DNA of 8,284 nucleotides from CAIOSQ01 sp044359885 (GTDB taxonomy: Bacteria; Pseudomonadota; Alphaproteobacteria; CACIAM-22H2): contig JBIKLI010000193.1 in NCBI GenBank assembly GCA_044359885.1, positions 1 to 8,284 on the forward strand, read 5' to 3'. This document shows, piece by piece, positions 1 through 4,954 of this stretch. The position numbers and the translations under genes were made by a program. Positions within the stretch are counted from its first letter, which is position 1. Every line of letters starts with the position of its first letter. The notes under the pieces were generated by a model. The model searched no databases. It saw only the letters and a program-made list of their open reading frames with translations, and was not told the DNA's origin.

Positions 1-589
1 GCTCGGGATCGGCTCGGTGCTGCGCCCGTTCCAGCGTCCGCACCCGCCGCTCGCCGTGTCGGCCGCGAGCCCCGCCTCGGGCAGCGTGCGTCTCGCCGGC
101 CGCAACGGCTGGGAATTCATCTCGGCGCATTTCTGCACCCGCGCCAGCATCGCCAGCCACTGGCAGGCCTATCTCGAGGGTTGCGAGGCCGGCGGCCGCG
201 CGCCGGATCCGGAGCATTGGCGCGTGGCACGCCTCGTCCATGTCGCCCGCGACGACACGCAGGCGCACGACGACTTCGCCGATCCGGCCGGCCCGTATCA
301 GGATTTCTGGCGCTACCTGATCGGGGTACTGACCCGTGCGGGCATGCTGAACATGCTCAAGGCCGACAAGACGATGCCGGACTCGGCGGTGACGCCCGAC
401 TACGCGCTGCGCACATTCTCGATCTGCGGAAGCCCGCGTCGCGTCGCCGAGCAGATCCGCGAGCTGCGCGCCGAGGTCGGGGATTTCCGCGGGCTGGTCT
501 CGCTTGCGATCGAGTTCGGCGACCGTGCCAAGGTGCTCGGCTCGATGTCGCTGCTCTCGCAGGAGGTCCGTCCCCTGCTTGTTGCCTGA
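1..589 (+). CDS. LLM-class flavin-dependent oxidoreductase (luciferase-like monooxygenase), 3' part only
   Basis: This is the C-terminal half, about 195 residues, of a luciferase-like flavin monooxygenase. The reading frame is already open at base 2, so the true start lies outside the window; the GTG at 17 is not a credible start. Visible family features are the segment RNGWEFISAHF, then TRASIASHWQAY, and a C-terminal stretch with TFSICGSPRRVAEQIREL, which is the usual 'G(S/T)P..VA.qi' element of this superfamily. Such enzymes use reduced flavin and oxygen to oxidise organic substrates in the cytoplasm; relatives include limonene, alkane and alkanesulfonate monooxygenases and type II Baeyer-Villiger enzymes. 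The barrel N-terminus with most flavin and substrate residues is missing, so the substrate cannot be inferred. The stop codon is 85 bp before dctP, on the same strand, so co-transcription is possible. The family call is fairly secure, the exact reaction unknown. Confidence 0.8.
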   Translation, partial: LGIGSVLRPFQRPHPPLAVSAASPASGSVRLAGRNGWEFISAHFCTRASIASHWQAYLEGCEAGGRAPDPEHWRVARLVHVARDDTQAHDDFADPAGPYQDFWRYLIGVLTRAGMLNMLKADKTMPDSAVTPDYALRTFSICGSPRRVAEQIRELRAEVGDFRGLVSLAIEFGDRAKVLGSMSLLSQEVRPLLVA

Positions 590-638
590 GGGGGTCTGGG
601 ACGCCGCGGCGCCCGATGCTAACCTTCGCTCTCCAGGC

Positions 639-654
639 GGGGCGCATACGCCCC
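639..654 (+). other. Small hairpin in the leader of dctP
   Basis: GGGGCG (639-644) and CGCCCC (649-654) form a perfect 6-bp stem with a CATA loop. It lies 6 bp before the purine-rich ribosome-binding site of dctP. No T-run follows, so it does not look like a simple intrinsic terminator of the upstream monooxygenase gene. It could be a leader structure that affects dctP translation or mRNA stability. In DNA this GC-rich, a 6-bp stem can also arise by chance. Confidence 0.35.
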
Positions 655-660
655 GGACAA

Positions 661-670
661 GGGGAGGAGG
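661..670 (+). promoter_or_regulatory. Strong ribosome-binding site of dctP
   Basis: GGGGAGGAGG ends 4 bases before the ATG at 675 and is the strongest Shine-Dalgarno match in the window. It settles the start of dctP, because upstream in-frame starts such as the ATG at 504 lie inside the preceding gene and lack such a site. A strong site fits the high demand for a periplasmic binding protein. Confidence 0.8.
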
Positions 671-674
671 CAAC

Positions 675-1673
675 ATGAATCTTCGTCGTCGTCGTTTCGC
701 CGCAGCAGCCCTTGCGGGCTTCGGCACCAGCGCCTTCATCGGCGGCCGCGCCAGCGCCCAGGCCAGGACGCTGCGTTTCGGGCATCTGCACTCGGTCGAC
801 TCGCCCGTCCACAAGGGCATCGCGCGGGCCGCCGAGGAGATCGAGCGGGCGACGTCCGGCCGCTACAAGGTCAACATCTTCCCCTCGAGCCAGCTCGGCG
901 CGGCGCGCGAGATGGTCTCGCAGGTGATCGACGGTTCGCTGGACTTCATCTCCGAGGGCCCGGGCAGCCTGTCGAACCTGGACCGCGCGCTGTCCTTCTT
1001 CGAGGCCCCCTTCGTCGCGCGCGACTGGGATCACCTGATGAAGATGCTGGACTCGCCGTTCGGGCGCCAGCGCGTCGGCGTGCTGGCCGACCAGCGCAAC
1101 ATGGTCCATCTCGGCACATTTTACTACGGGGTGCGCCACTTCACGACCAGGACCAAGGCGCTCAACACGGCCGCCGACGCCAAGGGCCTGAAGATCCGCG
1201 TGCCGGAGGCGCCGCTCTTCCTCGCCATGATCCGCGCGCTGGAGGCGACCCCGACGCCGATGTCGCTCGGCGAGGTGTATCTGAGCCTCCAGACCGGCGT
1301 GGCCGAGGGCCAGGAGAACCCGCTGCCCACGATCAACAACAACAAGTTCTTCGAGGTGCAGAAATTCCTCAACCTGACCGGCCACGTCATCGTGCCGATC
1401 ATGATCATGATGAACCGCAAGGCCTGGGATCCGATGACCGACGCCGACAAGACGGCGTTCAGGGCCGCCTTCGCCGCCGGCGCCAAGGTCAACGACGACC
1501 TGACCCGCGCCGACGAGGCGCGGCTGGTCGACTTCTTCAGGGAAAAGGGGATGACGGTCGTCAATTCCGACCGCGCCTCGTTCCAGCGCCGCATGACCGC
1601 CGTCTACGAACTCGGGGAGCGCGACTTCAACTGGGGCAAGGGCACGTTCGAGGCCATGCAGGCCCTGTCCTGA
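675..1673 (+). CDS. dctP: TRAP transporter periplasmic solute-binding protein (DctP family)
   Basis: This 332-residue protein is the extracytoplasmic receptor of a TRAP transporter; it captures the substrate in the periplasm and delivers it to the DctQM membrane unit. The N-terminus is a signal peptide: four arginines (4-7) then F, a hydrophobic stretch, and a likely cleavage after ASA (26-28). The RRRF pattern is compatible with Tat export, though Sec is possible. The mature part starts TLRFGHLHSVDSP, typical of the family. The signature GLKIRVPE places Arg175 where DctP proteins usually salt-bridge the carboxylate of their ligand, and GQENPLPTI (Asn215) followed by KFFEVQKFLNLTGH is the second conserved ligand-site block. 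Length and motifs are complete. The ligand is therefore probably a carboxylate such as a sugar acid or other organic acid; its identity cannot be read from the sequence. dctQ, dctM and a lactonase gene follow. Four consecutive CGT codons encode the arginine run. Confidence 0.93.
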   Translation: MNLRRRRFAAAALAGFGTSAFIGGRASAQARTLRFGHLHSVDSPVHKGIARAAEEIERATSGRYKVNIFPSSQLGAAREMVSQVIDGSLDFISEGPGSLSNLDRALSFFEAPFVARDWDHLMKMLDSPFGRQRVGVLADQRNMVHLGTFYYGVRHFTTRTKALNTAADAKGLKIRVPEAPLFLAMIRALEATPTPMSLGEVYLSLQTGVAEGQENPLPTINNNKFFEVQKFLNLTGHVIVPIMIMMNRKAWDPMTDADKTAFRAAFAAGAKVNDDLTRADEARLVDFFREKGMTVVNSDRASFQRRMTAVYELGERDFNWGKGTFEAMQALS

Positions 1674-1680
1674 CCGCGTC

Positions 1681-1718
1681 CGCCTTCCCGCCGCCCCAGC
1701 GGGGGCGGCGGGAAGGCG
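1681..1718 (+). promoter_or_regulatory. Perfect 17-bp hairpin between dctP and dctQ
   Basis: CGCCTTCCCGCCGCCCC (1681-1697) pairs without mismatch with GGGGCGGCGGGAAGGCG (1702-1718) across an AGCG tetraloop. It fills most of the 65-bp gap, beginning 7 bases after the dctP stop and ending 8 bases before the dctQ ribosome-binding site. There is no T-run, so it is not a canonical intrinsic terminator. In transport operons such hairpins commonly protect the 3' end of the binding-protein message or partly attenuate read-through, so that more binding protein is made than permease. That role is inferred here; the structure itself is directly visible. Confidence 0.85.
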
Positions 1719-1726
1719 ACTTCGCC

Positions 1727-1732
1727 GAGGAG
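1727..1732 (+). promoter_or_regulatory. Ribosome-binding site of dctQ
   Basis: GAGGAG lies 6 bases before the GTG at 1739 and supports that non-ATG codon as the dctQ start. It is 8 bases past the base of the intergenic hairpin, so the folded RNA should leave it mostly accessible. Confidence 0.65.
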
Positions 1733-1738
1733 CCGGCC

Positions 1739-2236
1739 GTGCGCAGCTTCGTCCTGAAATTCGAGGAGAACCTCGCCGCGCTGTTCATGGGCGGCCTCCT
1801 CTTCACGCTCTTCCTGCAGGTCTTCACCCGCTACGTCCTCAACGATCCGCTGTCCTGGACCGAGGAGGTCGCGCGCTACCTCTATGTCTACATCGTGTTT
1901 CTCGGCGCCAGCGCCGCGATCTCCGACCGCACCCATGTCGGCATCGACTATTTCGCCAAGATGCTGCCGGTCGGCATCCAGTGGACGCTGTCGGTCGCCG
2001 TCAACCTGCTGATCCTCGCCGCGCTCGGCCTGCTCGCCTATTGGGGTTGGCGCGCGGCGATGCGGCAATGGAACATGCCGATGATGGTGCTCGATATCCC
2101 CTATACCTGGGTCTACGTCGTCGTGCCGATCACCGCCGTGCTGATGTCGGTGCGCACGCTGGCCCTGATGCGCGAGGACTATGCGGCGATGCGGGCGGGC
2201 AGCCAGGTCGCGACCGACGCGCGCGGAGGCCTGTGA
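1739..2236 (+). CDS. dctQ: TRAP transporter small permease subunit (DctQ family)
   Basis: This 165-residue inner-membrane protein is the small subunit of the TRAP transporter. Four hydrophobic segments are visible at roughly residues 11-29, 46-62, 80-104 and 122-143, the usual DctQ topology. The conserved block after the first helix, QVFTRYVLNDPLSWTEEVARYLY (residues 27-49), contains the family's Trp-x-Glu-Glu motif (W40, E42, E43). The following ISDRTHVGID segment is also typical. Family members bind DctM and are needed for transport, although they do not form the translocation path themselves. The start is a GTG supported by GAGGAG six bases upstream. The gene sits after the intergenic hairpin and ends one base before the dctM ATG, so the two permease subunits are almost certainly translationally coupled. 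The length is normal and no damage is seen. Confidence 0.92.
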   Translation: MRSFVLKFEENLAALFMGGLLFTLFLQVFTRYVLNDPLSWTEEVARYLYVYIVFLGASAAISDRTHVGIDYFAKMLPVGIQWTLSVAVNLLILAALGLLAYWGWRAAMRQWNMPMMVLDIPYTWVYVVVPITAVLMSVRTLALMREDYAAMRAGSQVATDARGGL

Positions 2237-2237
2237 C

Positions 2238-3509
2238 ATGATCGGGTACTTCATCGGCTGGCTCGGGCTGATCATCGCCAACATGCCGGTCGCCTTCTCG
2301 CTGATCGTCATGGGCCTGTCCTGGCTGGTGCTGGAGAGCCAGACGATGACCTCGGCGCCGCAACGCCTGATCGGCGGCATCGACTCCTTCCCGCTGCTCG
2401 CGGTGCCCTGCTTCATCCTGGCGGGCATAGCCATGAACACGGGCGGCGTCACCGAGCGCATCTACGGATTCGCCCGCGCCCTGGTCGGGCATTTCACCGG
2501 AGGTCTCGGGCATGTCAACGTGACGGGCAGCCTGATCTTCTCCGGCATGTCGGGCTCCGCCATCGCCGATGCCGGCGGTCTGGGACTGCTCGAGATCAAG
2601 GCGATGAAGGAAGACGGCTACCCGGCCGACTTCGCGGGCGCCCTGACCTGCGCGTCGTGCATCATCGGACCGCTGGTTCCGCCCTCGATCCCGATGGTGC
2701 TCTACGGCGTCATCGCCAACGCCTCGGTCGGCGCGCTGTTCCTGGCGGGGATCGTGCCGGGGCTGCTGACGGCGCTGTTCCTGATGGTCCACGTCTATTT
2801 CTACGCGCGGCGGCGCAATTTCCCGCGCCATCCGCGCTCGACGCTGCCGCAGCTGTGGATCGCCTTCAAGCGCGCCTTCCTGGCGCTGGTCACGCCCGCG
2901 ATCATCATGGGCGGCATCTTCGGCGGGATCTTCACGCCGACCGAGGCGGCCGCGGTCGCGGCGATATACGCGCTGGCGCTGGGGCTGTTCATCTACGGCG
3001 ACCTGAAATTCTCCGACCTGCCGCGGATCTTCAAGGAAGCCGTCAACACCTCGGCGGTGGTCGGCTTCATCGTCGCCGGCGCCAGCCTGTTCAGCTGGGT
3101 CCTGGCGCGCGAGCGCGTGCCGCAGCAGATCGCCGAGGCGTTCCTCGGTCTCTCCGACAATCCGCACGTGATCCTGCTGGTGATCAACGTCGTGATGCTG
3201 ATCCTGGGCTGCTTCATGGAAGGGATCGCGATCATGATCCTGATGGTTCCGGTCTTCATGCCGGTGATCCAGCAGCTGGGCATCGACGTGAACCATTTCG
3301 GCGTCATCGTGGTCATGAACCTGATGATCGGCATCCTGACCCCGCCCTTCGGCGTCGCGCTGTTCACGGTGGCGAAGGTCGGCAACATCCCCTTCGAGGA
3401 TCTGGCGAAGGCGATCCTGCCCTTTCTGCCGCCGCTGATTCTGGTGCTGATGATCGTCACGCATTTCCCGGGGCTGGTGATGTGGCTGCCCCGGATGGTC
3501 TATGGCTGA
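2238..3509 (+). CDS. dctM: TRAP transporter large permease subunit (DctM family)
   Basis: This 423-residue protein is the large, substrate-translocating membrane subunit of the TRAP transporter, a secondary transporter that in studied members is driven by a sodium gradient. It is hydrophobic over nearly its whole length, with about 11-12 predicted helices. Family landmarks are NMPVAFSLIVMG near the N-terminus, the LLAVPCFILAG segment, the long GSLIFSGMSGSAIADAGGLG motif, GPLVPPSIPMVLYG, and GGIFTPTEAAAVAAIYAL in the second half; these match the two hairpin-containing repeats of the family. The start ATG has GGAGG (2225-2229) eight bases upstream inside dctQ and lies one base after the dctQ stop. 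A longer in-frame reading from 2181 would overlap dctQ and lacks hydrophobic character. Length is standard (about 425 residues). The end overlaps or abuts the lactonase gene, which points to a shared operon. Confidence 0.94.
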   Translation: MIGYFIGWLGLIIANMPVAFSLIVMGLSWLVLESQTMTSAPQRLIGGIDSFPLLAVPCFILAGIAMNTGGVTERIYGFARALVGHFTGGLGHVNVTGSLIFSGMSGSAIADAGGLGLLEIKAMKEDGYPADFAGALTCASCIIGPLVPPSIPMVLYGVIANASVGALFLAGIVPGLLTALFLMVHVYFYARRRNFPRHPRSTLPQLWIAFKRAFLALVTPAIIMGGIFGGIFTPTEAAAVAAIYALALGLFIYGDLKFSDLPRIFKEAVNTSAVVGFIVAGASLFSWVLARERVPQQIAEAFLGLSDNPHVILLVINVVMLILGCFMEGIAIMILMVPVFMPVIQQLGIDVNHFGVIVVMNLMIGILTPPFGVALFTVAKVGNIPFEDLAKAILPFLPPLILVLMIVTHFPGLVMWLPRMVYG

Positions 3510-3510
3510 C

Positions 3511-3516
3511 GAGGAG
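3511..3516 (+). promoter_or_regulatory. Ribosome-binding site deciding the lactonase start
   Basis: GAGGAG lies nine bases before the ATG at 3526 and just after the dctM stop. It favours the 3526 start over the ATG at 3502, which has no purine-rich site at useful spacing. Translation of the lactonase would then be re-initiated right after dctM. Confidence 0.6.
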
Positions 3517-3525
3517 AGCCGAGCG

Positions 3526-4470
3526 ATGTGGCAGCCCTGCGAGCGCTATCCGGACCCGGCGGTCGAGATCCTCGATCCGGCCTTCCTCAAGTACCGGATC
3601 TTCAGCGCGGCCGTGGAGCGCCTGGCCACCGGCTGCCGCTGGTCCGAAGGTCCGGTCTGGTTCGGGGACGGGCGCTTCGTGCTGTGGAGCGACATACCGA
3701 ACGACCGGATTCTGAAATGGGAGGAAGAGACGGGCGCGGTCTCGGTCTTCCGCAAGCCGTCCAATCATGCCAACGGCCATACCAGGGACCGGCAGGGACG
3801 GCTGATCGGCTGCGAGCATGGCGGCCGGCGGGTCGTGCGGACCGAATATGACGGCTCGATCACGGTCGTCGCCGACAGCTTCCAGGGCAAGCGGCTCAAC
3901 TCGCCGAACGATGTCGTCGTCAGGTCGGACGGTTCGATCTGGTTCACCGATCCCGCCTTCGGGATCCTGGGCACCTATGAAGGCCATCGCGCGGCCCAGG
4001 AACTGCCGCTCAACGTCTATCGCGTCGATCCCGCGACCGGGGAGATGGATGCGGTCGCGGCCGACCTGCGCGCGCCCAACGGTCTCGCCTTCTCGCCCGA
4101 CGAGAAGATCCTCTACGTCGTCGAATCGCGCGCGACACCCAACCGGTTGATACTGGCCTTCGATGTCGGCGCCGACGGCCGGACGCTGTCGGGCAAGCGC
4201 GTCCTGATCGATGCCGGCCCCAACGGGACCCCCGACGGGTTCCGCGTCGACGTCGACGGCAATCTGTGGTGCGGCTGGGGCATGGGAAGCGCCGCGCTCG
4301 ACGGCGTCATGGTCTTCTCCCCCGCCGGCAAGCCGATCGGCCGCATCGCCCTGCCCGAACGCTGCGCGAATGTCTGCTTCGGCGGCCGGAACCGCGACCG
4401 GCTGTTCATGGCGGCGAGCCGGTCCCTCTATTCGATCTACGTCAACACCCAGGGTGCGGCCGGCGGCTGA
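3526..4470 (+). CDS. SMP-30/gluconolactonase family lactonase
   Basis: This is a 314-residue six-bladed beta-propeller hydrolase of the SMP-30/gluconolactonase/LRE-like family, which opens sugar or other lactones to the free acid using one divalent metal ion. The expected metal ligands are in place: Glu41 in WSEGPVWF, Asn185 in PNGLAFSPDE and Asp237 in TPDGFRVDVDG. The substrate-side motif RLNSPNDVVV (N125, N128, D129) is also intact. Blade motifs such as DGSIWFTDPAFGILG are characteristic. There is no signal peptide, so it should act in the cytoplasm. I chose the ATG at 3526 because GAGGAG (3511-3516) lies nine bases upstream and homologues usually begin near the ERYPDPAVE segment. The ATG at 3502 would add eight residues and overlap dctM by eight bases. 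Its position directly after dctM suggests it processes the imported compound or a derivative. The actual lactone is unknown. Confidence 0.9.
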   Translation: MWQPCERYPDPAVEILDPAFLKYRIFSAAVERLATGCRWSEGPVWFGDGRFVLWSDIPNDRILKWEEETGAVSVFRKPSNHANGHTRDRQGRLIGCEHGGRRVVRTEYDGSITVVADSFQGKRLNSPNDVVVRSDGSIWFTDPAFGILGTYEGHRAAQELPLNVYRVDPATGEMDAVAADLRAPNGLAFSPDEKILYVVESRATPNRLILAFDVGADGRTLSGKRVLIDAGPNGTPDGFRVDVDGNLWCGWGMGSAALDGVMVFSPAGKPIGRIALPERCANVCFGGRNRDRLFMAASRSLYSIYVNTQGAAGG

Positions 4471-4531
4471 CGCGACGCCCCGGAAGTAGGCCCCAAGCGG
4501 CGACGGGACGATCGCACCGGGCGAGGCGTGG

Positions 4532-4567
4532 CGGCGGCTTTCCTTCCCGAGGCAGTGGAAGCCGCCG
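4532..4567 (+). terminator. Stem-loop after the lactonase gene, possible terminator
   Basis: CGGCGGCTTTCC (4532-4543) pairs with GGAAGCCGCCG (4557-4567), leaving one bulged T and a 13-base loop. It starts about 60 bp after the lactonase stop, a sensible place for the end of the TRAP operon transcript. There is no T-run on the 3' side, so it is not a classical intrinsic terminator. It may instead be a 3' stabilising structure or part of a Rho-dependent end. The palindrome is visible; its function is inferred. Confidence 0.35.
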
Positions 4568-4740
4568 GCATCGCGCGCCATGTCGAACCGGGCTCCGTCC
4601 GGCGGTTTTCCCGGCCTGCGCGCAGTCCGACATGCTCACGGTTCAGGAAGGGGCCGTGCAGGCCATGCCCTCCATCCACCGCGAAGAACTGCGCCGCGCG
4701 CGATCGGGGACATGGCCTGCCCTGGCTTCGCGCCGGTCCA

Positions 4741-4758
4741 GTGTGAACTGGTTCACAC
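4741..4758. promoter_or_regulatory. CRP-like operator palindrome upstream of the cyclase gene
   Basis: GTGTGAACTGGTTCACAC is an inverted repeat with perfect 8-base arms around a TG centre. Within it, TGTGA (4742-4746), six bases, and TCACA (4753-4757) match exactly the consensus half-sites and spacing of CRP-family regulators that bind cAMP, as in enterobacteria and actinobacteria. It lies about 200 bp before the cyclase start in a gene-poor region, suitable for an operator with a long leader. A regulator of another family that binds a similar palindrome cannot be excluded. As a hairpin in RNA the arms would leave only a 2-base loop, so in practice a few inner pairs would open; a DNA-binding role seems more likely. 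Confidence 0.6.
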
Positions 4759-4954
4759 TCGGCCGGAGGTCTGGTCCCACACACTGAGGTATCCGGCGAA
4801 GGCGACGCGACCGGCGGTCCAGGCAACTCCAGGTAGAGGTTTCCGGTTGATCAGGCAGCGCAACATCGCGAATTCCTTTTGGCGGGGAGAGCGGAGTCGC
4901 GCAGGATCCGGATCCCAGCCCGGGGGTTTCATTGACGCGCCAGAAAAGACCCAG

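Larger units (their letters stand above)
4471..4954. other. Gene-poor interval between the lactonase and cyclase genes
   Basis: About 480 bp separate the lactonase stop from the best cyclase start. The frame of the cyclase gene happens to be open back to 4580, but its translation there is Arg/Pro/Gly/His-rich, resembles no domain, and lacks a good start site, so I treat it as untranslated. The interval holds a stem-loop (4532-4567), a CRP-like palindrome (4741-4758) and a possible 37-codon reverse-strand ORF (4753-4866). Around 4850-4885 the base composition is locally less GC-rich than in the flanking genes, as expected of a leader or promoter region. I found no clear -35/-10 pair. Confidence 0.6.

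Noticed and set aside
602..611. Palindrome CGCCGCGGCG before dctP as an operator
   Set aside because: It consists only of G and C in GC-rich DNA, is short, and matches no regulator pattern I know; chance is a sufficient explanation.
504..674. A longer dctP start at the ATG at 504
   Set aside because: It would run through the monooxygenase gene and bury the signal peptide. The ATG at 675 has a strong ribosome-binding site and is followed directly by the signal peptide.
684..695. Four tandem CGT triplets at the start of dctP as a variable microsatellite
   Set aside because: Four units are too few to suggest phase variation, and the repeat is explained by the arginine-rich n-region of the signal peptide.
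357..1385. A 342-codon reverse-strand open frame opposite the monooxygenase end and dctP
   Set aside because: It crosses two real genes and has an Arg/Gly/Ala-rich shadow composition without motifs.
2130..3464. A 444-codon reverse-strand open frame opposite dctQ and dctM
   Set aside because: Its translation is His/Asp/Gln/Arg-rich low-complexity sequence, exactly what antisense of a GC-biased hydrophobic membrane protein gives. dctM on the + strand carries clear family motifs.
3457..4581. A 374-codon reverse-strand open frame opposite the lactonase gene
   Set aside because: It is a mirror of the strongly biased lactonase codons, with no recognisable domain; the + strand frame has an intact active site.
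4580..4954. Extension of the cyclase protein to the ATG at 4580 or 4712
   Set aside because: Neither ATG has a convincing ribosome-binding site, the added residues look like untranslated GC-rich DNA, both lie before the CRP-like palindrome, and SAM-cyclase proteins normally start a few residues before the SAM domain.
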